Source of the DNA: Sphagnum magellanicum
Lineage: Eukaryota > Streptophyta > Sphagnopsida > Sphagnales > Sphagnaceae
Reading direction: 5' to 3'
Assembly (NCBI GenBank): GCA_021904315.1
Contig: CM038912.1
Span: forward strand, 25,518,949-25,582,948
DNA length: 64,000 bases
The stretch's first letter is position 1. Every line of letters starts with the position of its first letter. The notes beneath the pieces were generated by a model. That model did not search any database. It was not told the origin of the DNA and saw only the letters and a list, made by a program, of their open reading frames with translations. A program made the position numbers and the translations under genes. Positions 1-11,213 of the stretch are shown one piece after another.

Positions 1-264
1 TTGAAGTTGGATCTTCCTTCCCACTGCTGCCTAGGGTCAGGTACTACTATCACTGTTGAATTTAAAACCTGACCAGCAAAAGCTCTGTTACCCTAACCCT
101 AATCAAATCTTCACGATTACATACAAATCAGCACAAAATTTCTCTTCCAGCTCTTGAGTGGTTTGTGAAAGATAGCGAGCAAAAATTCTAAGGGAAACAG
201 GAACGAAAGCGATACAGTTTAGGGTTCGTCCTGTTGTTTTTCAAATGGGTGAATTCGAAGCATA

Positions 265-333
265 ATGGAACTTGTAGATATTGAGCGTGCTGCTGCCAGG
301 AGGAGGCAAATTTTGTGGAAGGAATGTGTTTGA
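265..333 (+). other. possible short leader ORF or first exon
   Basis: An ATG at 265 opens a 22-codon reading frame (start MELVDIERAAARRR) that closes at a TGA at 331-333. GT dinucleotides near its end could act as a splice donor, so it may be the first coding exon of a gene continuing downstream, or only an upstream ORF in the PPR leader. The Arg-rich composition looks protein-like, but I recognise no family. The flanking 1-260 and 334-600 regions look like untranslated leader or intron and contain no other convincing coding sequence. Confidence 0.2.
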
Positions 334-611
334 ATCCATTTTCCACTTTTGGATGTGATAATTGCATTCATGTTCTTGATTGAAAAGTGTGACAGACAGT
401 GTTGTGGAAGAGGGGAGAGTGCCTGCACTTACTTCAGTTGTTTTGGTTCAGATGGAGATTGATAGTTTTGTGCAGGATGAAAACTCAAATGCAATGTTTT
501 CTGATGATGGATTAATGTGTGCACATGATATGCAATGTGACAAAAGGAAGTTCTCTTTGACTTGTTAATGATTTTCAACAGTTCCTTTGGTTCCTGGCAG
601 AGCAGAGAAGG

Positions 612-3147
612 ATGATAGAAAATCTCTGGCAGGAGTTCTTTTCAGATCCTTCTCAATGGTGGGATCACAGGTTGGAGAAGGTAATGATTGCCACAGGGCA
701 GAGAAAAGATTCTTTTGCAACTCTGTCAGGCTATGTCATTATATGGTTGTCATTGTAGTGTAATTCAATCCAGGTTGAGAGAAATAACAAGTTTCTGGTT
801 GTAGGTGAATGCAAGGTATCCTGACTTCAAACATAAGAAGACAAAGCAGGCGCTTTGGCTCAATGGCAGATGGAACCCTGTGTGGGTGGAGGCAGAGCTG
901 GAAGCAATGGCCCCAGGAAGTTTGCAAGTGAGTGTTTTTCAATGGAACAGAAAGCTTGCAAGATGTGCTCTAGTGGGACAACATGAGAAGATGATTGAGC
1001 TTTTTCAAAAAATGCAACAAGAGGGCATTACCCCAGATAGCTTTACTTTTGTCCGAGTTCTCAATGCATGTGCAAGTTTACAATTGCTTGGAGAGGGCAG
1101 ATGCATCCATTCACAGATATTACACAACAGTTGCAAGTCTGATATTTTTGTGGGTAACAGTCTCATTGACATGTATGCCAAGTGTGGGAGCATAGAGGAT
1201 GCAGGGAGAGTGTTTAAGAGCATGGCCACACGTGATGTGGTCTCTTGGAATGCCATGATTATGGGATATGTGATGTGTGGGCAAGGGCACAAGGCATTAC
1301 AACTATCTGAGCAAATGGAATTTGAAGGGGTGACACCAGACCCTGTCACCTTTGTGGGCTTGTTGAAGGCATGTGCTAGTCTAGGGGCACTTGAAGAGGG
1401 CAGACGCATCCATGCACAAATCATACAAAACAGTTATGAGTCTGATATTTTTGTGGGTAGTAGCCTTGTTGACATGTATGCCAAATGTGGGAGCATTGAC
1501 GATGCTTGTCGAGTGTTCAACAAGATGCCCACTCGCAATGTAGTCTCTTGGAATACTATGATAATGGGACATGTGAAATGTGGCCAAGGGCAGAAGGCAT
1601 TGGAATTGTATCAACAAATGCAATGTGAAGGGGTGCAGCCAGACACTGTCACCTTTGTGGGGGTGCTGAATGCATGTGCCAGTCTTGCGGCAGTTGATGA
1701 AGGCATGCATGTTCATGAACAGATTGTTTGCAGTGGTTGTGAATTTGATGTGTCTGTTGGTAATAGCCTCATTGATATGTATGCCAAATGTGGAAACCTG
1801 GAGGATGCAAAGAGAGTGTTTAGGAGGATGACCACACGTGATGTGGTGTCTTGGAATGCAATGATTGTGGGATTTGTGAAATGTGGTGAAGGGCACAAGG
1901 CATTAGAACTATTTCAACAAATGCAATCCGAAGGGGTGGAGCCTGTAGCTATTACATTTGTGGGGGTGCTGAATGCATGTGCTAATGCCACATCACTGAA
2001 AGAGGGCAGACATGTCCATGAACAGATTATGCAAAGTGGATGTGAATCTAATATTTTTGTGGGTAATAGCCTCATTGATATGTATGCCAAATGTGGGAGC
2101 ATAGAGGATGCCAGGAGAGTGTTCAATAGGATGGTGTCACGCAATGCTATCTCTTGGAATGCCCTGATTCTGGGATATGTGAAATGTGGCCAAGGGCGTA
2201 AGGCATTGGAACTGTTTAAGCAAATGCAATGTGAAGGGTTGCAGCCAGACCGTGTCACCTTTGTGGGCATATTGAATGCATGTGCCAGTGTAGTAGCACT
2301 TGAAGAGGGAAGGTGTGTTCATGAACAGATCATCCAATGGGACTGTGAGGCTGATGTAAAAGTGAGTAATAGCCTCATTGACATGTATGCCAAATGTGGG
2401 AGCATAGAGGATGCCTGGAGAGTGTTCACTAAGATGGTCACACATAATGTCATCTCTTGGAATGCTATAATTCTTGGATATTTGAAATGTGGGCAAGGAA
2501 CAAAGGCACTGGAACTTTATCAACAAATGCAATCTGAAGGGGTGCAACCAGATCCTGTCACCTTTGTAGGGGTGTTGAATGTATGTGCTAGTGTATTGGC
2601 ACTTGAAGAGGGCAGGTGTATCCATAAACAAATCATTTCGACTGATTGTGAGTTTGATGTCTTTGTGGCTTGTAGCCTCATTGACATGTATTCTAAATGT
2701 GGGAGCATAGAGGATGCACAAAGAGTGTTCAACAAGTTGCCCACTCGCAATCTTGTCTCTTGGAATGCCATGCTTGGAGGCTATGCCATGCATGGGCATG
2801 CTAAGGAAGCTCTTGAACATTTTCAACAAATGTGTCAAGAAGGTGTAGAGGTAGATAAGGTTACTTTTGTTGCTCTTCTTTCAGCTTGCAGCCATGTGGG
2901 CTTTGTGGATGAAGGCCTTTGCTACTTTGAATCCATGGGTTCAGTTTACAGAATTTCTGCAATTGCAGAGCACTATGCTTGCATGGTTGATCTTCTTGGA
3001 CGTGCAGGGCAATTGCAGGAGGCAGAAAATCTCATCCACATGATGCCCTTTAAACCAAGTGCTTTTGTTTGGAAGGCATTGCTTGGTGCCTGCAGAATTC
3101 ATGGTAATGTTGAGATGGGAGAAAGGATAGCAGAATGCATTTGTTGA
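612..3147 (+). CDS. PLS-class pentatricopeptide repeat protein with N-terminal PDF-type motif; CDS 612..680 joined to 805..3147
   Basis: PPR proteins bind organellar RNA base by base and serve editing, splicing or stability in plastids and mitochondria. Exon 1 (from ATG 612) encodes the start of a Trp-rich segment (NLWQEFF, QWWDHR). A 124-bp GT-AG phase-0 intron (681-804) follows, and exon 2 continues in frame with NARYPDFKHKKT and ALWLNGRWNP. This segment, residues about 4-55, resembles the PDF motif of OSB organellar single-stranded-DNA-binding proteins. From residue about 70 to the end run tandem PLS repeats of about 100 residues, each with a version of VTFVGVLNACAS, NSLIDMYAKCGSIEDA and VSWNAMI. 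The protein is 803 residues if ATG 612 is the start. An in-frame TGA at 558 and a possible splice acceptor at 600 leave an upstream exon, perhaps with a transit peptide, open. It ends inside the E region (VWKALLGACRIHGNVEMGER) with no E+ or DYW domain. Confidence 0.85.
681..804 (+). other. intron 1 of the PPR gene
   Basis: The donor GTAATG follows AAG at 680, and the acceptor TTGTAG precedes GTGAAT at 805. Splicing joins the two halves of the Trp-rich PDF-type segment in phase 0, which is strong internal support for this 124-bp intron. Confidence 0.8.
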
Positions 3148-3477
3148 GTTCACAACCTCCTGAGGATTCTGTGGTATGCTGGCTATGATGCTGCTAAGCT
3201 GGCTGCTTTGTGGCCCAAAGATGATGGCTATGAAATCCCACAAAAGGTTTAGAAAAGAACGGAGCTCAAAATCAGACAGTACCAGTCATGACAGTGATGA
3301 GATGAAGAAGAGGAAACACTGGAAGCACAAACACAGTGGTGGTAAGCATTTGAAGAAGTGCCACCACCATGAATTGCACTCTTGAAGTGAAAATAGCAAT
3401 GAAAGTGGCTCTGATGAGGATCAGAGAAGACATTTACAATGGGAGGGAGGTCATAAGCATCATAAGATCATTCAGGT
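3148..3477 (+). pseudogene. frameshifted E-region remnant followed by RS-like coding scrap
   Basis: Just past the PPR stop, another frame reads SQPPEDSVV, which looks like a shifted continuation of an E region. From about 3228 the sequence reads as a Lys/His/Ser/Asp-rich protein (KRFRKERSSKSDS, MKKRKHWKHKHSGGKH) up to a TGA at 3383-3385. The same frame continues beyond it (SENSNESGSDEDQRRH) to a possible donor at 3476. This composition is typical of RS-type nuclear splicing proteins and unlike PPR proteins. It could be an exon of a separate decayed gene or 3' untranslated sequence. I cannot name the family. Confidence 0.35.
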
Positions 3478-4108
3478 CTGTGTGTCCTCTTCCATTGCGT
3501 GCCCATCTTTATACAGCTGGCGATAAAAAATTTGGTTCAGGGTTGAAGTTTCTGCTCCTTTACCTTTTACATGTCTGAAGTAAGTTCCCATCATTGCAAG
3601 ATTTGTCTTAGGCTTATTTTGGTTTCATGAAGTGTCAGCAGACCACTTGGTCCCATTGATTGTTGGCAGCCAGTAATTGCATACCTTAGGCAAATCTCTT
3701 GGCTGTCTGTGCATGTCTGCCTGCTGTACAAATATGGATGACTCAGGATAAACTGGAAGTCCATGTCTTGTAGGAGCATGTATTTGGGTTGTGGCCTTTG
3801 GCCTATTGACTCAACTTTTGAACAGCGTCAGTGATTCAGAAGGCAAACAGGGCCTGTGCATGAGGGCATGCAGACTAGTTTGGGCTTTAGGTTTTATATC
3901 ATTATACCAGATTCACACTTGTTTTTGTCAAGTTAGCCAACCACCTAGTCTCAAATTTCTGACCTTGAGAATTACAAACAAAGTTTTTGTGAGCCTGAAC
4001 CTGGTTGCTGGTACACCTAATGGCTGTCGTGTTGGTGACTCTAATCTGAATAAGGTTGATTCATGAGCCTTGATACCATATAAAGGTATGTATGGCCAGT
4101 GATATCAG

Positions 4109-4393
4109 TTGAAATTTTCCGTTTCATACCATGTTTTCCTGACACGTGTAAGAATGGTTCATGCATCTGGTTCAGGGTCTTTTAACAGAGAGGATCATCA
4201 GCCCTTGAAGCTCTCCACCTGGCATAAGGAGGATGTTGACAGCAGCTTTGAGAGCTCTCATAAGGGTAGAAGTTGGAGCAGGAAACACAGGAAGGAAAAA
4301 GTGAAGCCCCATAGCAGGTCAAAAAATCATTGCCATCAGCACCAGCACCATCACATTTCAGGTGGAAAAGGTGCTGAAGGAAATCTTCCTTGA
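4109..4393 (+). pseudogene. second RS/His-rich coding scrap
   Basis: An open frame here encodes Ser/Lys/His-rich sequence including SSHKGRSWSRKHRKEKVK, then a His/Gln run (HCHQHQHHH) and GGKGAEGNLP before a stop. Its composition matches the RS-like tract at 3.2-3.5 kb, so the two are probably exons of one ancestral gene separated by about 0.7 kb. No starting methionine or clear splice sites make this a confident gene. Confidence 0.3.
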
Positions 4394-6401
4394 AGTGTCA
4401 AGATAAGACTGTCAACAAGTCATTGCAACAGACCTATGAAAGAACAAGGTCAGGTGAAAGAATTTCTCATCACAATGAATGGGTAAAAGGAACTTAGAGT
4501 TTGTCACTCATGGCAGTGGCAGTGATGTTTTGCTTTTGTTGATAGGAGTTGACAGGTGGATCAGGGTTGTGTCATTGTGCCTGATTGATTGTCTTGGAAG
4601 TATTTTGCATCCTGTCCGTTAAAACTAATTTTTAGTAATCAAATGAACATCATTGCCAAATTCACGGGCGCTTCTTGCTTGTTACATCTGTTTGGTAGCT
4701 ATTTGACTTGTCAATCTGCAAGGTGCTGGTCGAATGGAGTTTCTATCCATTTGGGTTTCAGGAGTATTTTGAAGAGATGAGAAAGAGTGCTTGCCTGTGT
4801 ACAGACACAGACTTGACATTTTCAGAAATTTTCAAAGAAGCCATATGGTTCAATTCCCAGATGGCTGGATTAGAATTGCTTAGATCACACAATAGCATGG
4901 ACACAAGTTTTATGTTTTGCTCATGTGTATGTCAATAGTCTGATGCTCAAATCATGACTTGTACATTTTCTCGTGCTGTACTTTGCTGTTTTAACTGGCA
5001 TGTGAATGAAGGTTTGTTGGTTGTGCATTTACATGTTTCTCTGTCCATTGTCATGTTCAATCAACTATAACAATCTGGCCATTTCCAGCCCTTCTAGTCT
5101 GAGTTACAAGCACTACAGGTGGCAGCAGTGGCTTTAGGACAAACAAACATCAAAGTGCCATTGGGTGTTCTTGCAACATGGTTAAATCCAGGGGGGTTGT
5201 CATATGTTTACTGGACATATGTTCTCAGCTTGTTCTCAGTGTGATTCCACTAGGTTCCAATAATGCTGCCGGTGTAACTTCTCATTAGACTGTTCTCACC
5301 TCATCTCGAGTTCTACCTACATGGGGTCTCCAACAGCAGCTGAGGAATAAATCCAAACTTTTTCCCAGATGTTGCAAGTAAGAAATTATTTCCTTGGGGA
5401 ACAGTAGGTATGATTCTCTAAATCATCCCACCCATGATGAAGAACTACTGCCATAAAACATCAATGGTCATCGTGCCACAAGTCACTCACCATATGAGTT
5501 CTTATCAAAAGAAGTACTGCCATAGACATTAATGTGCAGTCCAACACAAGTGACAATGGAAGTTGCAGCACCTGCATGTTATGTTCTCTGCTAGCATCAC
5601 CAAATTGGTTGTTTGGAAATCGCACTGGTTTGTTTCTCATAGCACATTAGCAATGTTTCCGGTGAGTGTTATGGTGTGTTTCGTAAGAGCATTTCCACTT
5701 GCTTATCAAGAGAGACAAGTTACTTACCAGTCACAAAAAAGGGTTCAGATATATTTCCAGTAGTCTCAAGGTTCCAAGGTTTTGATCAACTAGGAATGAA
5801 CGTTTAAGACATTGTGATATGTATCACATCAAAGCTATTATAACTATTTGTCAGCAGAATCAACAAAATTGAGTAGCTGCAGTGCAGTAAAAGAATAGCA
5901 CTGGGGAAGAAAGAACTTCCCACACATGAAGAGAAAGACAATGTATGCAATTGCACATGAAAAGAGGGTTCAAGGCCAGAATTCTGGTCTCTGAGGCGAA
6001 AGCTCACACCATGAGCCTAGTTTCTTGCAGAAGTCCAAAACTTGAAATCCAGCTAATGTACATGTTGGAGCTGAAATGACCACCTCCTCCCTCCCCCTTT
6101 GTGGCCTTTTCTTTACAGGGATCACTACCCTTCGCCACACCACCAACCTGCCGTCTCATACTTCAAAGGCTCCCCCTCCTTTCATGGCTGTCATGTTCTT
6201 CACTCTCAAGGAATGTTGAGGATCATGTTATTCCTCAACTTCCTCAACATTGATCAACTGAAGTTTATAAGGTCATAAGATATGGAGGATACACCATGCT
6301 ACCACCTCATCAAGATGTGAGATTTTTCAGTAGTAGTAGAGCTTCAATTTCCTTGACCAAATCCCTGAGAGATGGGCGGCTAAAACAGAAACTGCCAATT
6401 C
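4394..6401. other. intergenic region, with CslD 3' flank at its right end
   Basis: I see no convincing gene here. The short open frames have no recognisable domains and skewed composition. The part next to 6,401 (about 5,800-6,401) should hold the 3' untranslated region of the minus-strand CslD gene. I could not fix its poly(A) site. Confidence 0.5.
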
Positions 6402-9400
6402 TCATGGAAACTGGAACGCACCTGGATTGGCAGTGTTGTTTGCTGGTGGGCTGATATAAACCCACAATAGAGAGATAATAACAGCAAGAAGGCCTGACCA
6501 CACAAATATAATTGTTGGTGTCCGGCCCCTCTTCCCCATAAGCCCTTTAGCAAATGGATAAAGGTGGGCTAGTACCCAAAAACTGAAGAAAACACCACCC
6601 AGAAGTTTACTCCATTGAGGGATCTCACTGTAGATTTGTCGTGATGTCCCAACTGCTATGGCAATAATGTTGATGATCATGATGGTGATGGGTGGTATCA
6701 TGAGAGCAGACCATTTGACAACATAAAGGTCAGCAAATTCATCACCCTCCTCTTCTGCTCCAGATTTTGAAGTTAGTGTGAAGGAGATGTCAACTCCAGC
6801 CATAACCTTAAGAAGGCCCTGGAAAACAGCAGCTAAATGGGCACTTGTGCCACCAATGACCCAAAACTGCTCATTCCTCCACCACTCCTCCAATGTAATG
6901 CCTGACCACTTCACCTCTAGTATGGCGAGCATGCAGAGTGTCACCGTGATGATCAGGAGGTAGATGAGGAAGGCAACATTCAATGACTGGACAATGAACT
7001 CACCAGTGAATAGAGATAGGGCTGGGAGGAAACAGTAGACAAGCAGGAAAATGGATGTGAAGGGGTAGATGCCAACGTTAAGGTATGCAATGCGCTGAAG
7101 GCATTTCATACGTGAGCTTGCAAGAAGAGCATTGTTGCGAGAGAAGAATATCTCAACTGACCCAGTTGCCCATCGCAGGACCTGGGTATAACATAAAGGA
7201 TGAGTAGAGCCAGTCAGTTAATGCACAAGTATCTGAACTATGTAATCATGAATAGTAAGGAAATCTTACATTCTTCCTGAAATTCAACTATACTAGGGTA
7301 GTTTGAGTGTTGGACCATTGTGAAGCTAGGCATAAAACAAAATTTTTCTATTACTCTCTCCCATTCTATGCCTACTTACTGTCATTGACTTCACAAAGAC
7401 AATTATCAAAGAAGTTTGCTAAAGCAAGACTCAAAAAGGATTGGTATGCAAAGAGTTGGCAATAATCTGCATAGGGGGGAAGAAGTTTAATGTTCTGCTG
7501 ACAGTTATTATACCATTTGGGCAACTGCCTCCTTTTTGCAAGCCATGTGAGGGATGGAGAAGGCACTAACATACCAAGGACTCGGTTAGTGATCTACAAT
7601 GACTTAAAAGAGAAACCAGAGAGTCACCTGGTGCAGCCGATCAGTGAGATTGATTGGGGCAGTTCCCCGAAAAGCATCACGCTTGGTCACACAATAGACA
7701 GATCGCCAGCCACGATTGTGCATCCGGAATCCTGTCACAACATCTTCTGTGACAGAACCATAAATCCACCCCACTCGCCCACCCCACTCTGTTTTATCCT
7801 CATAGAAGCATGAGATCACATTGATGGCTTCTGCCACAGTGCTGGCATCAAGTGGCTCTCGAGGCACTGTAAGAGCCCCTGCAGGCCGTCCATTTTGAAC
7901 ACCTTGATCGGCAAGTGGTCGCCCTTGGAATTGAGCAACTGGTATTGAAGCAGAGAAGGTCATGGAGTCACCATACCTCTTTGGCAGCATCACAGCTTCA
8001 ACATCCTCCTCCTCCTCACTAGTTCCTCCATTGAGAGTTTCAACCTCAACCTCTCGCTTCTGTGCCTTGTTTTTCTTCTTCCCTCCACAGCATAAAGTAC
8101 CCCAGCATCCTGGATGATCCACATGCCTAGGAGGGTCAAACCCATACAGTGCAACTCTTCTGAATACACATCCAGTCCCAACATACATAGGTCCTTGCAG
8201 CCCATCTAGAGCCCTCATGTTCACATCAAAAAACACAGTGTTGTGGTTTGCATAACGATCATTTGGGTCAATTCCCTCAAACCGCTGAGGGAACTGGACA
8301 TAGCACAGGCGATCACCCCCTCGGTCCAGGAAGAAACACATAGCTTCTCTTAATGCAAGGGAGTTGAAGAAGTAGTGATCACAATCAAGATTAAGAATGA
8401 AGGGCCCATTAGACATGATTGCACTTGTGCGAACCAGGGCATTCATGGCTCCTGCTTTCTTGTTGTGGTCATAACCTGGACGCTTTTCCCGAGAGACATA
8501 CACCAACATGGGCAGTCGAATGTCAACATCACTTGTGTCTATCAGATTGTCATCATCAGCACTTCCCATCAGGGGCTCACTTGTAGGAGGAGCAAGCATC
8601 ACCTGCATACATCATTAACACAAGAATATTATTAACCGGGACCATTAGGTGAAAGACTATCCTGTATCTGCAATGATCATTACCTCAAAAGTATTAGTCA
8701 TTCTTGAGTAAAAACATTTCTGTTTTCCTGGAGAAGAAAAAGCTTCTTTAAGAAGGCAGAAGTTGGGTGTGCATATTGAGGTGTTGGTAAGCACAACCTG
8801 CCTCTCCCTCTAAAAGCTTAGAAAAAGTACAGTTTTGTTATGCTTGGACTGTCTTCACTATACCTGTCACCAATACAATAATTGACAATAGAAGCAAAAT
8901 TTGCAAACTAATACCTGTACATAGTTTTCAGCAAGTGTGACAAATCAGGGAATCAGACCATCACACATGCAGAATGGCAAAGAAGACAGAGATTTATACA
9001 GACCCTTCCATGGAAAATGCCTACCTGAATGATGCCTGCATGATCACCATGCCCATGCTCCTTGCCAGAATTAGTCCATGTTCCTGGCCAGTGGGTTCCA
9101 TCAGCCATCCAAGTTGCCTTGGGCACATTAAGAGGCTCTGACTGATCTGCCCCAGTCTCAATCTGTTTGCGCTTAGCACGAATCTCCTCATGGGCATTGT
9201 AGGCATCAGAGCGGCGACGAATGGCATCAGGGAGACCATTGATGCGTACTTTGAATTCATCATACTCACGCTTCACTCGACGACGGTCTTTCACAAAATC
9301 TGGGAGCAATTTGTTCTTGGTTGGATCTCCTTTGAGTAAGAAGTATGTTTCAGGGTTACGAGGCTCAATTTTGTGTTTGCGACAGAAAGGCACCCACACT

Positions 9401-11213
9401 CTTGCAAAACTTGCTGTCTCTGCAAGTGCCTCAAAGGTCAGAAGTGCTCCACCATCATCTGACAGATAGCAAGAGAGTTTCTCCAGAGGGTAGTCTGCTG
9501 CAAGTATTGAGAGGATTGTATTACTGGTAGTCAATGGAGGTTCTTTTTCAGGGTCCGCTGTCGATACAAACACATCAATACCTGGTAGATCAGATCTTCC
9601 ACTTGGGTTCAAGGGGCTAGGTGTCTCAAATTTCTCTTTGAGAACTTGGAGGTCAGTGAAGCGGTTGATGGGGCACAGTTTTGGTAGCTGATCTAGAATC
9701 CAGGAGAATGCAAACCAGAGCTCACATATAACTGACATCCCCCATAACCACATTGCATCAGAGTTTGGATGTCGTACTCGCCATGCCAGGAAAAAGCCCA
9801 ACACAACCATCCGTATCAGCACCAAGAGCCTGCATCCACAACATTTTTGGTCAATTTTATGGGTTAGTGGATACAGAAAAAATTTGGTTCTACTCAACCC
9901 TAGCTCAACACTCCATGCTTATTCCAAAAACAGAAACAACAATTGCATTCACAGATAGATGCCTATTTCTCCCAAAAATGAAAACCACCAGTACATACTG
10001 CAGCAGCAAGTACCAATTTGTCCACTTCAGGCACCTTGGTCTTGACAAACACTTGCTTGTCATGCTGTGAGTGACTAGTTTCTTGCACACACAACAAGGT
10101 GCACAATAATTATCTTCAGAGCATGGAGAACTTCTCCATACATACAATTGAAGTCAACAACAATAGAATTGGTAAAACCTGACTAGCAATCTACACTATA
10201 GACTATGCATACAAGCAGTTTTGAGCATTATTCTAGAGCAGGCCCTGTAATTTACAGATGAGTGCAGAATGGGTGAAAACACATAGATACCTGTAAGGAC
10301 TAATAATGCCAGCTGAGATGTTAGACTTTCGTGAGAGAGGACGCCGTGCTTTGTCACCAAAATTTGGAGGTGCTCCAAGACCTGTATTCTTGCCTCCTGC
10401 ATAGCCATCATCTTTGGGCCACACAGCATTGCCATACCCATAGGTTCCTTTGGTCTCATACAGCCAGCGAGAGTGGTCAAATTCAGAGGAGTGGCTCATC
10501 AGCAAACCGGGTTTGTTGCTCTTGAGAAGAGAGAGGCGTCTCTCCATCTTCGGATCTATTCCTGCAGCTGGCAATGCTCGGAAATGAGCATCCCTAGGGC
10601 TGCTATTATTATTATTATTACTATCAGGCATATTATATGCCTCCTTGCAGCCTGGACATTTCCCTGTGCCATTCAAAGCATCCATGTAGCAATCCCGACA
10701 GATTTTGAAATTGCATACACAGGGAACCATGTCCTCCCCTCTCTCATCCCGCATGGCTTTCCCATCACATCCTTCAACCGAGCACAAGAGGCCTCTTGCA
10801 CAAGCCAACTGGGGATGTGTGGCCTCTGTCTCCATCAGCTTGTCCATTACATGACCTCTCGTAATGGAATTGAACCCACCTGTGAAGATTGTGCTGGAAA
10901 CAAACTGTTGCTCAGCTTTAAGAGCGATGCTGGGGCCCATCATGGGTCTAACCATGGGTGTTTCCGACATCTGCTGGTGGTCAGGAGTGGCAGGAATGTG
11001 CACTGTGTACATGAACTCTGAGCTCACTTCCCCGGCTACCTCAGACTCCTCCTCCCGAGACAATGAGATATACCTCCCACTGGAAGTTCTCCTCCCTGTG
11101 GAAGATGGGGAGTTTGATTTCTCATGGTGTGGGCTTCCCAGTCCTCCCGTCATAAAGCTCCGGAAACTTCTCCCTCCTGTTATGGACAGCGATGAGGCTG
11201 CGGGTGACCCCAT
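6402..11213 (-). CDS. CslD: cellulose synthase-like D protein; CDS complement(join(6402..7181, 7628..8602, 9025..9829, 10291..11213))
   Basis: CslD proteins are Golgi or plasma-membrane family-2 glycosyltransferases that make beta-1,4-glucan or mannan-like wall polymers, known for tip growth and cytokinesis. Four exons with GT-AG introns give 1,160 residues, a usual CslD length. The N-terminus has the long Ser-rich CslD leader and a RING-type zinc finger ([25 protein letters not shown]). Two membrane helices follow at about residues 309-355. Catalytic residues are all present: SDDGG (D about 432), DCD at 649-651, TED at 861-863, and QVLRW at 901-905. About six further helices lie in the C-terminal 240 residues, and the protein ends GAFQFP. 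The start MGSPAASS is the first ATG of the open exon. A TATA-like stretch lies about 55 bp upstream of the ATG (11,265-11,274), but whether it is used is unknown. Nothing suggests decay. Confidence 0.97.
7182..7627 (-). other. CslD intron 3, splitting the QVLRW motif
   Basis: The donor GTGACT follows CAG (Q901), and the acceptor ACCCAG precedes GTCCTGCGATGG (V902 L R W). The 446-bp phase-0 intron falls exactly between Q and V of the substrate-binding QVLRW motif. The other introns are 8603-9024 and 9830-10290. Confidence 0.85.

Noticed and set aside
1005..2838. Several long minus-strand open frames opposite the PPR gene
   Set aside because: They repeat with the PPR period and have no domains. 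They are antisense shadows of the repetitive coding strand.
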